A stretch of 64,000 bases of DNA from Synechococcus sp. CBW1004 (GTDB lineage: Bacteria > Cyanobacteriota > Cyanobacteriia > PCC-6307 > Cyanobiaceae). The stretch spans positions 682,001 to 746,000 of the forward strand of contig NZ_CP060397.1 of the NCBI RefSeq assembly GCF_015840715.1. The letters run 5' to 3'. The position numbers and the translations under genes were made by a program. Each line of letters starts with the position of its first letter. Within the stretch, counting starts at the first letter, position 1. Under the pieces are notes generated by a model that was not told the origin of the DNA, did not search any database, and saw only the letters and a program-made list of their open reading frames with translations. This document shows, in pieces, positions 48,183 to 58,705 of this stretch.

Positions 48183-49529
48183 ATGGCGGGCCGCCTCTTG
48201 GTTAGCCCTCCCGAGGCCCACACGGCTGATCCGTTCCAGAATCTGCCGCTGGATGCGCTCCTGGCTGATCTGGAACACGCGCATCAGCAGCTTCTGGCCG
48301 GTGTTTCGCAGCATCCGACCGGCTTGACCGGTGCTGCCCGGTCAGCCGACCCGTCCCAAGCCCATTGCCCTCCTCCTCCGAGCGCTTCGGATCTGTACGG
48401 CTCGCCTCTGCCGGGACTTGCCCTCGCCCTGATGCAGCGCCGCTGGACCGGGGTCGAGCGCGAACGGATCCGTGTCGCCGCCGACGCACTGCGCCGCCGC
48501 CTGGCGGGTAACACGGTCACCTATGTGATCAACCGCAACCTCAACAGCAGCAACATCTGCCGGTTGCGCTGCGGTTTCTGTGCCTTCCGCAGGGATGAGG
48601 GCGAAGCTGGCGCCTATCGGCTTTCGCTGGAGCAGCTGGGTGAGCGCGCCGCGGAGGCCCGCCGGCTCGGGGCGACGGAGCTGTGCCTCCAGGCCGCTCT
48701 CGATCCCCAGGCCCGATTGCGGGGGAGTCATCTGGCCTGGGCGGAACAGCTGCTGCGGCATCTTGCGGCGGCAGCGCCCGGGGCACATCTCCATGCCTTC
48801 TCCCCCCAGGAGCTCCTGTTCTTCGCCCAGGCTGACCGCCTGCCTCTCGATGCGGTGCTGCTGCGCCTGCGGCAGGCGGGGCTGGGATCGGTGCCCGGCA
48901 CCGCCGCGGAGGTGCTCAGTGAGCGCATCCGCCGGGTCATCTGCCCCGAGAAGCTCTCCGCCCGGGCGTGGGTGACGGTGATGCTCCAGCTGCAGCGCCA
49001 TGGACTGACTGCCACCAGCACGCTGATGGGCGGCCACATCGAGCAGGCGGCCGATCGGGTCGCCCATCTGCTGACTCTCGTCGCCCTGCAGCGGCACGCA
49101 TGGCAGCATCACAACCGCGGCTTCAGCGAGTTCGTGCTGCTCCCCTTCATCGGTGCGTCCGCGCCTGCGCCCCTGCGCCAAAGGGTCGGACGGGATCAGC
49201 CCGACACCGAGGCGATGCTCCTGCTCACAGCGCAGGCCCGGCTGCTGCTCGGCCCCTGGTTCGTCCACCACCAGCCCAGCTGGGTGAAGCTCACCCTGCC
49301 CCAGGCCATCGAGGCCCTGCGCTGGGGCTGCGACGACATCGGCGGGACCTTGATGGAAGAGCACATCACGACCATGGCGGGCGCCGGCGGCGGAACCTGC
49401 CAGACCCCTCAGGACCTGCAGCGGGCTGTGTGCTCGATCGGCCGACCCGTCCGCCAGCGCACCACCCTCTATGGCGTCCCGCCGGTTGACGACGCGTTCC
49501 ATCCCGCCGCCACGGGTCTCCCGTCATGA
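48183..49529 (+). CDS. cofH: FO synthase subunit CofH (radical SAM)
   Basis: Makes the deazaflavin FO (with CofG), used by cyanobacteria as photolyase antenna chromophore. The 448-aa product has the radical-SAM CX3CX2C motif NICRLRCGFC (Cys126, 130, 133), then LCLQAALDPQARLRGSHLAW, HAFSPQELLFFA, LGSVPGTAAEVLSERIRRVI, STLMGGHIEQAADR and DDIGGTLMEEHITTMAGAGG. ATG 48183 is chosen over 48108, since the conserved part starts later. cofG is not in the window. Its stop overlaps the next ATG (49526). Confidence 0.93.
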   Translation: MAGRLLVSPPEAHTADPFQNLPLDALLADLEHAHQQLLAGVSQHPTGLTGAARSADPSQAHCPPPPSASDLYGSPLPGLALALMQRRWTGVERERIRVAADALRRRLAGNTVTYVINRNLNSSNICRLRCGFCAFRRDEGEAGAYRLSLEQLGERAAEARRLGATELCLQAALDPQARLRGSHLAWAEQLLRHLAAAAPGAHLHAFSPQELLFFAQADRLPLDAVLLRLRQAGLGSVPGTAAEVLSERIRRVICPEKLSARAWVTVMLQLQRHGLTATSTLMGGHIEQAADRVAHLLTLVALQRHAWQHHNRGFSEFVLLPFIGASAPAPLRQRVGRDQPDTEAMLLLTAQARLLLGPWFVHHQPSWVKLTLPQAIEALRWGCDDIGGTLMEEHITTMAGAGGGTCQTPQDLQRAVCSIGRPVRQRTTLYGVPPVDDAFHPAATGLPS

Positions 49530-51079
49530 GCGACAGCACCGACACACCCCTGCCGCCACCTGACGGCGCCGGGCCCAACCCGGGCGCCGGGCCCCGCAGG
49601 CTGCTCCAGCGTCTCCAGCCATGGAGGCTGTCATGGCCGAGCCGGCCACCGCTGCCCCTCACCTCACTGGCGCTCCTGTTGCTGCTGCTGCTGCCGGCGT
49701 TTCAGCTGTGGCGCCTCCCCCGCCCGCGGGCCGTGGGTCTGGAGCAGCTCCTGGAAGCGGCCAGCCTCCTGCAGAGCTTCCCTCCCACGCCGGATCGGCC
49801 CGTACCGGCTCTCTGGCGTGAGCGGCTCGGTGCCGAGCAGGCCGAGCCTCTCTGGCGGCGTCAGCGCGGGCCCTGGTGGCAGCTCTGGGGCGATCACACC
49901 GATGCGGCCCCTTTGCTCGCCTTCTCCGCCGCCTCGCTTCCCGGCGGCCCTGCCGCCGCCCTGCCGGCCAATGGCCTGCGCATCGGCGATCTGGTGGTGA
50001 TCGCCGCCGATCCGTTGTCCCGCCAGTTGTTGCGCGACCGGCTGCTGCCGCAGCAGCGGCTCAGCCGCGGCCTCAATCGCCGCTGCCTCGAACGGCTGCG
50101 CCAGGACCAGTCGGTCCTGTGGAGCAGCACGGGTCTGGGGGTGATCACGGGTCCGGTCGCCCCTCTGCTGCAGCGCCTGTCAAGGGGGTGCCTCAGCTTC
50201 TCGCTCGCCGACGGCGGCCTGGTCTGGCAGGGCGAAGCCGGTGATGGTGCAGGACTGCTCGCCCCCCTGGATGCCTCCGGATCCGGTCGCTCCGACGCCC
50301 TGCCCCCGCTGCCGACCGATCGCCTTCTGGAACTGGAGGGTGGGGCCACCGATCTGCTGCTCGAGGGACTGTTGTCCCGCCCCCTGATCCGTGATCCCCT
50401 CAGCCGTCGCTATGGCCTGGATGCCGGTCGTCTGGCCCTGCTGCGTCGCACTCCCTTCCGCCTCCAGCTGAGAGCGCTCCCCAAAGGGCCCTTCCAGGCT
50501 TCCCTGGAACTGCAGCTCCCGGTGGGTCGGCAGCAGCGTGACTGGCAGACCCTGCTCGAGCAGCTCAGTCGTTCCCTAGTGCAGCAGGGCCTGACTTCCG
50601 CCGGTGATCCACCGGGAGCGACCTCGGCTCCCTCGCCCATCGAGGCCCCTGCTGCCGCCGGCGGTGAGGGATCCAGCCCCGTGGCGGCACGGCCATCGGC
50701 GGGCAGCGCCACCAGCGCGCCATCCAGGCCTTCCGATCCCAGAGGCGCCACCTGGAAGCGAACCGATGGGGTCATCGTCGGCGGGTGGCGCTGGATCACC
50801 TCCGCGCAACGCGATCCCCAGCTGCTGTTCTTCCTGGGACCCGTGCCGGCGGATCCGCTGCTGCCGATCGCCCGCGCCGACAGTCAGCTGCCGGGCCCCG
50901 GAGGCCTGCGGCTGCGCAGCCGGCCCGATGCCCTTCAGGCCCTGGGTCTGCTCCCGGCGGAGGTGCCGGAACTGGTGCGGCGCGCCGACCAGCTGTGGAT
51001 GGTGGCTGAACCGCCTGCCGGTGCGGATCCCGCCACCGCCCTCAGCCGGCTGTCGGGGGGGCTGCGGGTTCCCCGCTGA
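49526..51079 (+). CDS. Large hypothetical membrane-anchored protein
   Basis: A 517-aa protein: polar Pro-rich N-terminus, one transmembrane anchor (LTSLALLLLLLLPAFQL, about residues 45-62), and a long extracytoplasmic part with WWQLWGDHTDAAPLLAFSAA, LRIGDLVVIAADPLSRQLLR and a Pro/Ser/Ala linker (about 350-410), ending with SRPDALQALGLLPAEVPELV. It lacks known motifs. The ATG overlaps the cofH stop by 4 nt, and its 3' end overlaps thf1 by 38 nt. Confidence 0.7.
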   Translation: MSDSTDTPLPPPDGAGPNPGAGPRRLLQRLQPWRLSWPSRPPLPLTSLALLLLLLLPAFQLWRLPRPRAVGLEQLLEAASLLQSFPPTPDRPVPALWRERLGAEQAEPLWRRQRGPWWQLWGDHTDAAPLLAFSAASLPGGPAAALPANGLRIGDLVVIAADPLSRQLLRDRLLPQQRLSRGLNRRCLERLRQDQSVLWSSTGLGVITGPVAPLLQRLSRGCLSFSLADGGLVWQGEAGDGAGLLAPLDASGSGRSDALPPLPTDRLLELEGGATDLLLEGLLSRPLIRDPLSRRYGLDAGRLALLRRTPFRLQLRALPKGPFQASLELQLPVGRQQRDWQTLLEQLSRSLVQQGLTSAGDPPGATSAPSPIEAPAAAGGEGSSPVAARPSAGSATSAPSRPSDPRGATWKRTDGVIVGGWRWITSAQRDPQLLFFLGPVPADPLLPIARADSQLPGPGGLRLRSRPDALQALGLLPAEVPELVRRADQLWMVAEPPAGADPATALSRLSGGLRVPR

Positions 51080-51770
51080 CGTCACCACCAGGGGCGGCGG
51101 GGGCGTCGCCGGCAGCCTGCCGTTCGCGACGGCGTCTCTCGGCGGCGACGGTCTCCTCCATGAGTTCCACCGCCTGGGCCATCTTCTCGAGGTTGCTGGT
51201 GTAGAGGCTGAGATCCTTGTCGAGCCGGTCCCGCAGCAGACCCATCGAGGCACCGATCTCGTGGGCGGCCTGCCGCAGGGTCTGGGGGTCCATGGCATCG
51301 GCGCCCTGGGCCTGCTCCAGCAGGGTGAGCAGCCCGACCGCCATCAGCCGGGAGTAGTGGAAGTCCTCACGGCGGATGCTCGCGAGCGCTTCGGCCAGGG
51401 GGGCCGGAGCTCCCTCACCCTGACGTTCGATCCATTGACGCACCTCTTCGACGGAGTGCTGCCCGAGCGTCTGCAGAGCCTCCTGCTGCTGCCGCCGCAG
51501 GCTGGCGGCATCGAAGCCGGAGGAGGTACACAGGGCCTGGAACAGGGCCTCGCGCTGGCCTTCCGGCCGGTAGCCCTTGCTGAAGCTGTCGAACACCTGC
51601 ACAAGCCCGGTGGCGAACAGGGGGTCAGGCCGGAAGCCCCGCTGGCGGCTGAGCAGATGCAGTTCGACCAGCAGTTCATCTGTCATCCGCCGGTAGAGCG
51701 GACTGATGACGTGGGGAAAAGCGCTGTGGAAGGCGCGCTTGCTGTCGGCGACGGTCAGTGCTTCGCTCAC
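51042..51770 (-). CDS. thf1: Photosystem II biogenesis protein Psb29/Thf1
   Basis: A 242-aa member of the Thf1/Psb29 family, needed for photosystem II biogenesis and for stability of the FtsH protease. Markers: VADSKRAFHSAFPHVISPLY, RRMTDELLVELHLLSRQRGF, DPLFATGLVQVFDSFSKGYR, and REDFHYSRLMAVGLLTLLEQ. The C-terminal third is a coiled coil (SLYTSNLEKMAQAVELMEET) plus a poorly conserved tail. Divergent from clpP; ftsH lies 1 kb beyond. Confidence 0.95.
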   Translation of the reverse strand: MSEALTVADSKRAFHSAFPHVISPLYRRMTDELLVELHLLSRQRGFRPDPLFATGLVQVFDSFSKGYRPEGQREALFQALCTSSGFDAASLRRQQQEALQTLGQHSVEEVRQWIERQGEGAPAPLAEALASIRREDFHYSRLMAVGLLTLLEQAQGADAMDPQTLRQAAHEIGASMGLLRDRLDKDLSLYTSNLEKMAQAVELMEETVAAERRRRERQAAGDAPAAPGGDVSGEPAAPPTAG

Positions 51771-51878
51771 GCGACGGGGGGAGACCTCAGGGTCCAGCGA
51801 CCTTAGCGCTGCGATCCCGGCAAGGGCCCGCCGTGCCGGAGCAGCTCAGTAGAGTGCTCGCATCGATGAGTTCCCTCC

Positions 51879-52484
51879 ATGCCCTCTTCATCCGTGATCC
51901 CGATCGTGATCGAGGAGTCGGGTCGTGGCGAGAGGGCCTTTGACATCTACTCCCGCCTGCTGCGCGAGCGGATCATCTTTCTTGGGGAGCCGGTGACCGC
52001 TGAATCAGCCAACCGGGTGGTCGCCCAATTGCTGTTCCTGGAAGCCGAAGATCCGGACAAGGATATTTTTCTCTACATCAATTCCCCCGGCGGTTCCGTC
52101 TACGACGGACTGGGCATCTTCGACACGATGCAGCACATCAAGCCTGACGTCCAGACCGTCTGTGTCGGACTGGCGGCATCGATGGGGGCCTTTCTGCTGT
52201 GTGCCGGTGCCAAGGGCAAGCGCAGCAGTCTTACCCATTCGCGCATCATGATCCACCAGCCCCTGGGTGGAGCTCGCGGCCAGGCCAGTGACATCCGCAT
52301 CCAGGCGGATGAGATTCTCTATCTGAAGGACAAACTCAACCGTGAGCTCTCCGACCGCACCGGTCAGCCGCTGGATCGGATTCAGACGGATACCGACCGT
52401 GACTTCTTCATGTCACCGGCTGAAGCTGTTGAGTACGGACTCATTGACAAGGTGATCGAAAAGCGCCCGGTGCGACCCATCTGA
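51879..52484 (+). CDS. clpP: ATP-dependent Clp protease proteolytic subunit
   Basis: A serine protease core subunit. The 201-aa product has the Ser-His-Asp triad: Ser in [11 protein letters not shown], His in [11 protein letters not shown], and Asp in [21 protein letters not shown]-terminal [20 protein letters not shown] is typical. It forms barrels with Clp ATPases; clpX is not adjacent. ATG 51879. Confidence 0.96.
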   Translation: MPSSSVIPIVIEESGRGERAFDIYSRLLRERIIFLGEPVTAESANRVVAQLLFLEAEDPDKDIFLYINSPGGSVYDGLGIFDTMQHIKPDVQTVCVGLAASMGAFLLCAGAKGKRSSLTHSRIMIHQPLGGARGQASDIRIQADEILYLKDKLNRELSDRTGQPLDRIQTDTDRDFFMSPAEAVEYGLIDKVIEKRPVRPI

Positions 52485-52914
52485 ATCGTCCCTGATTCTC
52501 TCCCGAATCTTCCTTCTTCGCCCCCACTTTGCACGGGGCTGATTCTCAGCGGCTGCGTGGATTCGCGGTACCCTGCTGTTCCCTCTCTCAGACGCTGAGC
52601 CACGAGCGGGACTTCAGCTTTCCGTTGTCTCCGGCTTCAGGGTTCTGATGGGGTCCGGGGATTGCAGCAGGAGTGAATCCGCTCCTGTGCCTTCGGGGAA
52701 TCGGTGGATGGATCCTTCGGTTCCCCCCAGGCTCTGCGCATCCTTCATCCACAGCTGCAGCGGATGGTGGCCGCCCCTGGTACAGGAGCAGGGATGCGGC
52801 CAACGATGTCGCTCCAGGCACCGCTGCGCAGGCCGGCTTCTCGAAACTCCCGGGCAAAAAAAACGCCGCCCTGTGGGGCGGCGGGATACATGATGTGCGT
52901 GGGCACAGTGCCGA
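52485..52914. other. Intergenic region between convergent clpP and ftsH
   Basis: About 430 bases with no supported gene; ORFs here are low-complexity shadows. The only clear element is the ftsH terminator at 52856-52883. Confidence 0.5.
52856..52883 (-). terminator. Rho-independent terminator of ftsH
   Basis: On the minus strand an 8-bp perfect GC stem (CGCCGCCC/GGGCGGCG, 4-nt loop) is followed by eight T residues. It lies 31 nt after the ftsH stop. Confidence 0.93.
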
Positions 52915-54840
52915 TCAGGCCGCCGGAGCGGCGGTCAGCACAGGGGTGAAGCGTTCTTTCTCGGGGATGCTGGTGAACTCCGAGACGATGGCCCGGAACT
53001 CATCACCGTCGAGGGTTTCCTTCTCGATCAGCAGCTCCACCACCCGATCCATGCAGGCACGCTGCTGACTCACGAGTCTGACGGTCTCGGCATAGCAGCT
53101 CTGAACGATCTGACGCACCGCGGCATCGACCCGGGCGGCGGTGGCATCGGAACCGTCGCTGCGGGTCATCAGATCACGGCCCAGGAAAACCTCCTGGCTG
53201 CCGGACTCAAGTGAGAACTGACCGATGTCGCTCATGCCGAACCGGGTCACCATCTGGCGGGCGATCGACGCCACCTGCTGAATGTCTCCGCCGGCTCCGG
53301 TGGTCACCTCGGAATGGCCGAACACCACATCTTCCGCCGCACGGCCACCGAGGGCTCCCATGATGCGGGCTCGCAGCTGGGCACGACTCACGAGCATCTG
53401 CTCTTCATCGGGTGCGAACCACGTCAGACCCTGGGCCTGGCCGCGGGGAATGAGGGTGACCTTCTGGACGGGGTCGTGATCCTTGACCAGGGTGCCAACG
53501 AGAGCGTGGCCCACCTCGTGATAAGCGATCAGGCGCTTACTGCGGCCGTCGGTGAGCGGCTTGCCCTCCATGCCGGCGATGACGCGGTCAACGGCATCAT
53601 CGATCTCACCAAGTCCGATCGCCTCCTTGCGGCGACGGGCCGTGAGGATGGCGGCCTCGTTGAGCAGGTTGGCCAGATCGGCCCCGGTGAAACCGGGAGT
53701 GCGTCGGGCGATCGCCTCGAGGGATACCCCATCCTCAAGCTTCTTGTTGCGGGCATGCACCGCCAGGATCGAGAGCCGACCTTTGATGTCGGGGGCATCG
53801 ACGCTGACCTGACGGTCAAAACGGCCGGGGCGCATCAGCGCCGAATCGAGCACATCGGGCCGGTTGGTGGCAGCGATGATGATGATGCCGCTGTTGCCCT
53901 CAAAGCCGTCCATCTCGGTGAGGAGCTGGTTGAGGGTCTGCTCGCGCTCGTCGTTGCCACCACCGATGCCTGCACCGCGCTGACGACCGACGGCGTCGAT
54001 CTCATCGATGAAGATCAGGCAGGGGCTGTTCTCCTTGGCTCGTTTGAAGAGGTCGCGGACTCGGCTGGCGCCGACACCCACGAACATCTCGACGAATTCC
54101 GAACCCGACAGCGAGAAGAACGGAACCCCGGCCTCGCCGGCGATCGCTTTCGCCAGCAGGGTCTTGCCGGTGCCGGGAGGGCCCACCAGCAGCACGCCCT
54201 TGGGAATGCGCGCGCCCACGGAGGTGAACCGTTCGGGGGTCTTCAGGAAGGTGACCACCTCCTGGAGGTCCTGCTTGGCCTCCTCGACGCCCGCGACATC
54301 GTCGAACTTGACGCCCGTCTGGGCTTCCATCGCGAAGCGGGCCTTCGTCTTGCCGAACTGCATCGCCTGGCCGGGACCGCCGGGCATGCCGTTCGAGCGG
54401 CGTGCCAGGAGGATGAGTGAACCGATCAGCAGAAGCGGGAAGAGGAGATTGCCGATCAGGCCGAGGGCCGGCGGTGCGCTCTTGGGAGGATGGATGTCAA
54501 AACTGATGCCCTGCTGCTTGAGGTTGTTGATCAGTTCAGGTGCCAGACCGGGCAGGTCGACCCGCAGGCGCTGCACCCGGTTGTCCAGATCGGGATCGAC
54601 CGCCTCGACCACGGCCGTGCGACCGCCGTCGTAAACATCCACAGCTGTGACGCGCCCGGCCTCGACGTAATCGAGGAACCGGCCGTAGCTCATCCGGGCC
54701 ACCGCCGTGTTGCGCGGAGCCACGGTGGGCCCGTTGGCGCCCAGGCGGTTCGGACCGCTGCCGATCAGCTGCCAGCCCAGAAACAGGGCGACGGCGATGG
54801 GCAGAACCCAAAGAGCGATCAGACGCCAGCGCTGGTTCAT
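52915..54840 (-). CDS. ftsH: ATP-dependent zinc metalloprotease FtsH
   Basis: A membrane AAA protease that degrades damaged thylakoid proteins such as D1. The 641-aa product from ATG 54840 has an N-terminal helix ([20 protein letters not shown]), a lumenal domain, a second helix ([16 protein letters not shown]), AAA domain with Walker A GPPGTGKT, Walker [36 protein letters not shown], and zinc-site [10 protein letters not shown] (HEXXH). The extension to 55113 is not supported. Confidence 0.96.
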   Translation of the reverse strand: MNQRWRLIALWVLPIAVALFLGWQLIGSGPNRLGANGPTVAPRNTAVARMSYGRFLDYVEAGRVTAVDVYDGGRTAVVEAVDPDLDNRVQRLRVDLPGLAPELINNLKQQGISFDIHPPKSAPPALGLIGNLLFPLLLIGSLILLARRSNGMPGGPGQAMQFGKTKARFAMEAQTGVKFDDVAGVEEAKQDLQEVVTFLKTPERFTSVGARIPKGVLLVGPPGTGKTLLAKAIAGEAGVPFFSLSGSEFVEMFVGVGASRVRDLFKRAKENSPCLIFIDEIDAVGRQRGAGIGGGNDEREQTLNQLLTEMDGFEGNSGIIIIAATNRPDVLDSALMRPGRFDRQVSVDAPDIKGRLSILAVHARNKKLEDGVSLEAIARRTPGFTGADLANLLNEAAILTARRRKEAIGLGEIDDAVDRVIAGMEGKPLTDGRSKRLIAYHEVGHALVGTLVKDHDPVQKVTLIPRGQAQGLTWFAPDEEQMLVSRAQLRARIMGALGGRAAEDVVFGHSEVTTGAGGDIQQVASIARQMVTRFGMSDIGQFSLESGSQEVFLGRDLMTRSDGSDATAARVDAAVRQIVQSCYAETVRLVSQQRACMDRVVELLIEKETLDGDEFRAIVSEFTSIPEKERFTPVLTAAPAA

Positions 54841-55033
54841 CGGGTGGCTTGCATTTTGACGAAGTGTAAACGCGGCTTCATCCAGCTGCGGCAGGATCAC
54901 CGGCCTTTGATTCTGAGTCACTCCTCCCTTGCGCCGCCTCAGCGGCGCAACCTGGAGGGACGACGGTTCGATCGCCCGACCTGCGAGCGAGGCGTCAGGC
55001 CGCTGGTGCCGCAAAAGATCCCTGGCGTTCGGC

Positions 55034-55384
55034 TCAGCCGGCTTCAAGCCAGGGATTGGCGGTTTCCAGCTCCTGAGCCTCCAGGGCGTCAGCCAGAGCG
55101 CCGATCGGCTCACAGCTCAGCTCGAGGGCCGGGCACGACTCGAGCAGCTCGGGACCGCCCAGCCCATGGGTCCAGATCTCCACCTCGCTGTCCTTGGGGC
55201 ACTGGAAACTGAGCAGCTCGAACGGAAACACCACCCGTTCCAGGAAGAAGGCATGGGGCCCGCAGCAACGCAGGATGACCATGCGGTCGGACTTATTGCG
55301 GAAGCCGCAATCCAGCAGGGTCTGGAGCTCCAAGTTGCGATTGTTGGGGGCCAAATCATTTACCCATCGCTCCGCCAGGGGCAT
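55034..55384 (-). CDS. DUF1830 family protein
   Basis: A 116-aa protein. [20 protein letters not shown] and [20 protein letters not shown] match the small cyanobacterial DUF1830 family, of unknown function. The N-terminus ([19 protein letters not shown]) and the acidic C-terminal tail are less conserved. No membrane helix is seen. Confidence 0.8.
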   Translation of the reverse strand: MPLAERWVNDLAPNNRNLELQTLLDCGFRNKSDRMVILRCCGPHAFFLERVVFPFELLSFQCPKDSEVEIWTHGLGGPELLESCPALELSCEPIGALADALEAQELETANPWLEAG

Positions 55385-55488
55385 GTGTGACTTTCGTCAC
55401 GGTTTCCCGTCCTTAAGGGTTTCTCCGGAATCCCGCGGGCTCCTGGGTTCCGTGCGGCAAGCCCTCGCCAAGGGAGGCTGACCAGTCT

Positions 55489-56718
55489 TCAGAGGCTGCG
55501 CAGGGCGACGATCGGATCCAGTTGCGCGGCCCGGCGCGCCGGCACCACCCCAAAGAAGAGTCCGATCGAGCCGGAGAGCAGGACCGTACCTGCCACGGTG
55601 GCAGGGGCGATCGCTGCCGGCAGGGGTGTGAACAGCGCCACCAGGCTCACCGCCGAAATGCCCACGGCGCTGCCCACGACGCCACCGGCGCAGGCGAGCA
55701 CCATCGATTCCACCAGGAACTGGAGCAGCACATCCGTGCTGCGGGCTCCAAGGGCCTTGCGGAGTCCGATCTCCTCGGTGCGTTCGCTCACCGACACCAG
55801 CATGATGTTCATGATGCCGATGCCGCCCACGAGCAGAGAGACGGCGGCGATCGCGGCCAGCATCAGCGTCAGGCCGCCGGTGATCGTGCCCACGATCGAC
55901 TGGGCCTCCTTCTGGGAACGCACCACGAAGTCGTCCTCCCGCAGGATGCGGTGGCGCTGGCGCAGCAGATTGGTGATCTGGAAATTGGCGGCGCTGGTGC
56001 GCTGCTCGTCCACGGCTTCGACCGAGATGAAGCTCAGCACAACGCCATAGGTGGGATCGCGGCCGCTCAGCCGGCTCACCATGGTGGTCAGCGGGATGTA
56101 AGCCGCCTCATCCTGGTTGGATCCGAAGACCGCGCCCTTGGGGGCCATCACACCGATGACCTCAAAGGACTGATCACGGATGCGCACCTGCCGGCCGATC
56201 GCCTGACCCGTGGGGATCAGCTTGTCGCGCAGGTCCGGACCCAGCACCACCACGCTGCGGGCGCTGCGCACATCGCTCTCGCTCAGAAAGCGGCCCTGAG
56301 CCACCTCGAAGCTGCGGACCGGCACGAAATCCGGTGTGACCCCCGAGATGGAGCTGGTGACGGCCTGGGCGCCGGACTGGACGACCTCACTGAGCGTGAT
56401 CTGCGGAACAACGCGCCGCACGCTGGGCACCTGCTCGGCGATCGCTTCGGCGTCCTCCAGGACGAGGGTCTTGGGAACGTCGATGCCCTGACGACGGGTG
56501 TCGTTTCGCCCCGGCAGGATGAAGAGCACATTGGCTCCCAGGCTGCTGAGCTGGCTGTCGGCCAGATTCTGGGCCCCACGCCCGACCCCCACCAGGGTGA
56601 TCACCGAGGCGTTGCCGATCACGATGCCCAGCATGGTGAGCAGACTGCGCATGCGGTTGGCACGCAGGGTGCTCAGGGCCATACCCACCGTTTCCAGCGG
56701 CGGCAATTTCGGGGCCAT
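55489..56718 (-). CDS. MacB/FtsX-type ABC transporter permease
   Basis: A 409-aa permease with N-terminal anchor helix (MRSLLTMLGIVIGNASVITL), a large periplasmic domain (MacB-like core, PF12704; GRNDTRRQGIDVPKTLVLED), and three C-terminal helices with the FtsX motif GGIGIMNIMLVSVSERTEEI and GLRKALGARSTDVLLQFLVE, ending PARRAAQLDPIVALRSL. It likely exports or drives a periplasmic process; no ATPase or adaptor adjoins. Confidence 0.9.
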   Translation of the reverse strand: MAPKLPPLETVGMALSTLRANRMRSLLTMLGIVIGNASVITLVGVGRGAQNLADSQLSSLGANVLFILPGRNDTRRQGIDVPKTLVLEDAEAIAEQVPSVRRVVPQITLSEVVQSGAQAVTSSISGVTPDFVPVRSFEVAQGRFLSESDVRSARSVVVLGPDLRDKLIPTGQAIGRQVRIRDQSFEVIGVMAPKGAVFGSNQDEAAYIPLTTMVSRLSGRDPTYGVVLSFISVEAVDEQRTSAANFQITNLLRQRHRILREDDFVVRSQKEAQSIVGTITGGLTLMLAAIAAVSLLVGGIGIMNIMLVSVSERTEEIGLRKALGARSTDVLLQFLVESMVLACAGGVVGSAVGISAVSLVALFTPLPAAIAPATVAGTVLLSGSIGLFFGVVPARRAAQLDPIVALRSL

Positions 56719-56862
56719 GGGGTGGGAGCCGTGGGGAAGGGGACAGGCACACGCCCTGCTGCCGGAGGCAGCGCCGGAACCCGATCGTTCCGCGGGGACC
56801 TTCAGATCCCTGCGGTCTTGACCGGGGCCCTGGTCAGGGCGGACCCGGATCGGGTCGGCCGT

Positions 56863-58629
56863 CTAAAAGGATGGCGTGCCGCGCATCTCGATGGGGCTCA
56901 GGGCGCCGCGATGCACCAGCCCCTCCTCCACCGACAAGGTGATGATCTCTCCCTGCCGCAGGAAGGAGGTGGCATTGCTCACCCCCACAACGGCGGGAAT
57001 GCCCAGGCGCTCGGCGATCACCGCTGCATGGCTCTCCCTCCCCTCCACCTCGGTGATCACGCCGCGGGACCGTCGGATCGTTTCCAGGTAGGCGGCGCTG
57101 GTCTCGCGCACCACCAGGATTTCGCCGTTCTCCAGGGAGGCGGCCTCCTCGGGGGTTCTGGCCACGCGCACCTTGCCGTTGACCGAGCCTCTGCCGATGC
57201 CGCGTCCGCGGCCCAGGACCGCTGAAACCATGCCGACCCGCACCAGATCGGTCGAGCCGCTGACGCCCTCCAGCGTGCCCTGGGTCTGGACCACCAGATC
57301 GCCTTCCTGGAGAAGCCCCCGGCTCTGGGCGACGCCCATGGCGATGTTGAAGGTGCTGCCGCTGTTGGCCTGCTCCGCCACCAGCAACGGGTTCACTCCC
57401 CAGACCAGCTGCAGCTGCCGGGCCACCTGCACATCGCTGGTGATGGCCAGGATCGGGGTGCTGGGCCGGAACTTGCTGACATTGCGCGCGGTGGAGCCGC
57501 TCTTGGTGAGCGGCAGGATGGCGGCGGCGTTGAGGTTGCGGGCGATGGTGCTGACCGCCTGGCAGATGGCGTTGGGGATCGTGGTGGCCATCTGGGTGTC
57601 GATCACCCGCTGGGGGTAATCGCGCTCGATGCGGCGGGCGATCTGGTCCATGGTCGCCACGGCCTCGACGGGGTAATCCCCCACCGCCGTCTCGTTGGAG
57701 AGCATCACCGCGTCGGTGCCGTCGAGGATGGCATTGGCCACATCGCTCACCTCGGCCCGGGTGGGACGGGGACAGCCCGCCATCGAATCGAGCATCTGCG
57801 TGGCCGTGATGATCGGAATGCCCAGGCTGTTGGCCTTGCGGATCAGTTCCTTCTGCAGCAGCGGCACCTCTTCGGCGGGCATCTCGACGCCGAGGTCACC
57901 ACGGGCAACCATCACACCGTCACACAGAGGAAGGATCGCGTCGATCGCGTCGATCGCCTCAAATTTCTCGATCTTGGCCACCACCGGCGTGGTGTGACCG
58001 TGACTGCGGATCAGCTCGCGGATCTCCTGCATGTCGGAGGGATTGCGCACGAAGCTGAGGGCCACCCAGTCGACACCCTGCTGCAGGCCGAAGGTGAGAT
58101 CACGGCGGTCCTTGTCGGTGAGCGCCCGGATCGAGAGCTGCACATCCGGGAAATTGACCCCTTTGTTGTTGGACAGCACGCCGCCGACGGTGACGCTGCA
58201 GTGCAGGGTCTGGGCGGGCTGATCGACGGATTCGACCAGCATCTCGACTCGACCGTCGTCGAGCAGGATGCGGCTGCCGGCGGTCACTTCGTCGGCCAGC
58301 CGGTCGTAGGTGACGGTGGCGATCTCGCGATTGCAGCTCACATCGCGGGAGGTGAGGCTGAAACGCTCCCCCTTCGCGAGGGTGATCGGGCCTTCGGCGA
58401 AGCGGCCAAGGCGGATCTTCGGTCCCTGCAGATCCTGGAGGATGCCGATGTGAACGCCCATCTCGTGGGCGACAGCGCGGATGGTGGCGATGCGGGTGGC
58501 GTGTTCGCTGTGATCGCCGTGAGAGAAGTTGAGACGGAAGGTGGTGGCGCCGGCCTCGATCAACCGCCGCAGCACCTCAGGCGATTCGGTGGCAGGCCCG
58601 ATGGTGGCCACGATCTTGGTGCGACGCAT
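56863..58629 (-). CDS. pyk: Pyruvate kinase
   Basis: Final glycolytic step, PEP + ADP to pyruvate + ATP. The 588-aa product from ATG 58629 has MRRTKIVATIGPATESPEVL, FRLNFSHGDHSEH, MVARGDLGVEMPAEEVPLLQ, TATQMLDSM, and GTDAVMLSNETAVGDYPVEA. A C-terminal PEP-utilizer-like domain (ITEVEGRESHAAVIAERLGI) makes it longer than E. coli PykF, as in other cyanobacteria. Divergent from the MazG-like gene. Confidence 0.96.
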   Translation of the reverse strand: MRRTKIVATIGPATESPEVLRRLIEAGATTFRLNFSHGDHSEHATRIATIRAVAHEMGVHIGILQDLQGPKIRLGRFAEGPITLAKGERFSLTSRDVSCNREIATVTYDRLADEVTAGSRILLDDGRVEMLVESVDQPAQTLHCSVTVGGVLSNNKGVNFPDVQLSIRALTDKDRRDLTFGLQQGVDWVALSFVRNPSDMQEIRELIRSHGHTTPVVAKIEKFEAIDAIDAILPLCDGVMVARGDLGVEMPAEEVPLLQKELIRKANSLGIPIITATQMLDSMAGCPRPTRAEVSDVANAILDGTDAVMLSNETAVGDYPVEAVATMDQIARRIERDYPQRVIDTQMATTIPNAICQAVSTIARNLNAAAILPLTKSGSTARNVSKFRPSTPILAITSDVQVARQLQLVWGVNPLLVAEQANSGSTFNIAMGVAQSRGLLQEGDLVVQTQGTLEGVSGSTDLVRVGMVSAVLGRGRGIGRGSVNGKVRVARTPEEAASLENGEILVVRETSAAYLETIRRSRGVITEVEGRESHAAVIAERLGIPAVVGVSNATSFLRQGEIITLSVEEGLVHRGALSPIEMRGTPSF

Positions 58630-58705
58630 GGGATCGCGGACCGGCCCTTGGCCGCTGAGACTCAGCCGGAAACTACCATCCGGCCACCTCCCGCCCCTGC
58701 CTGTC

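Noticed and set aside
55522-57225. Plus-strand ORF of 567 codons
   Set aside because: Antisense to the MacB-type permease and pyruvate kinase; His/Gln/Gly-rich shadow composition.
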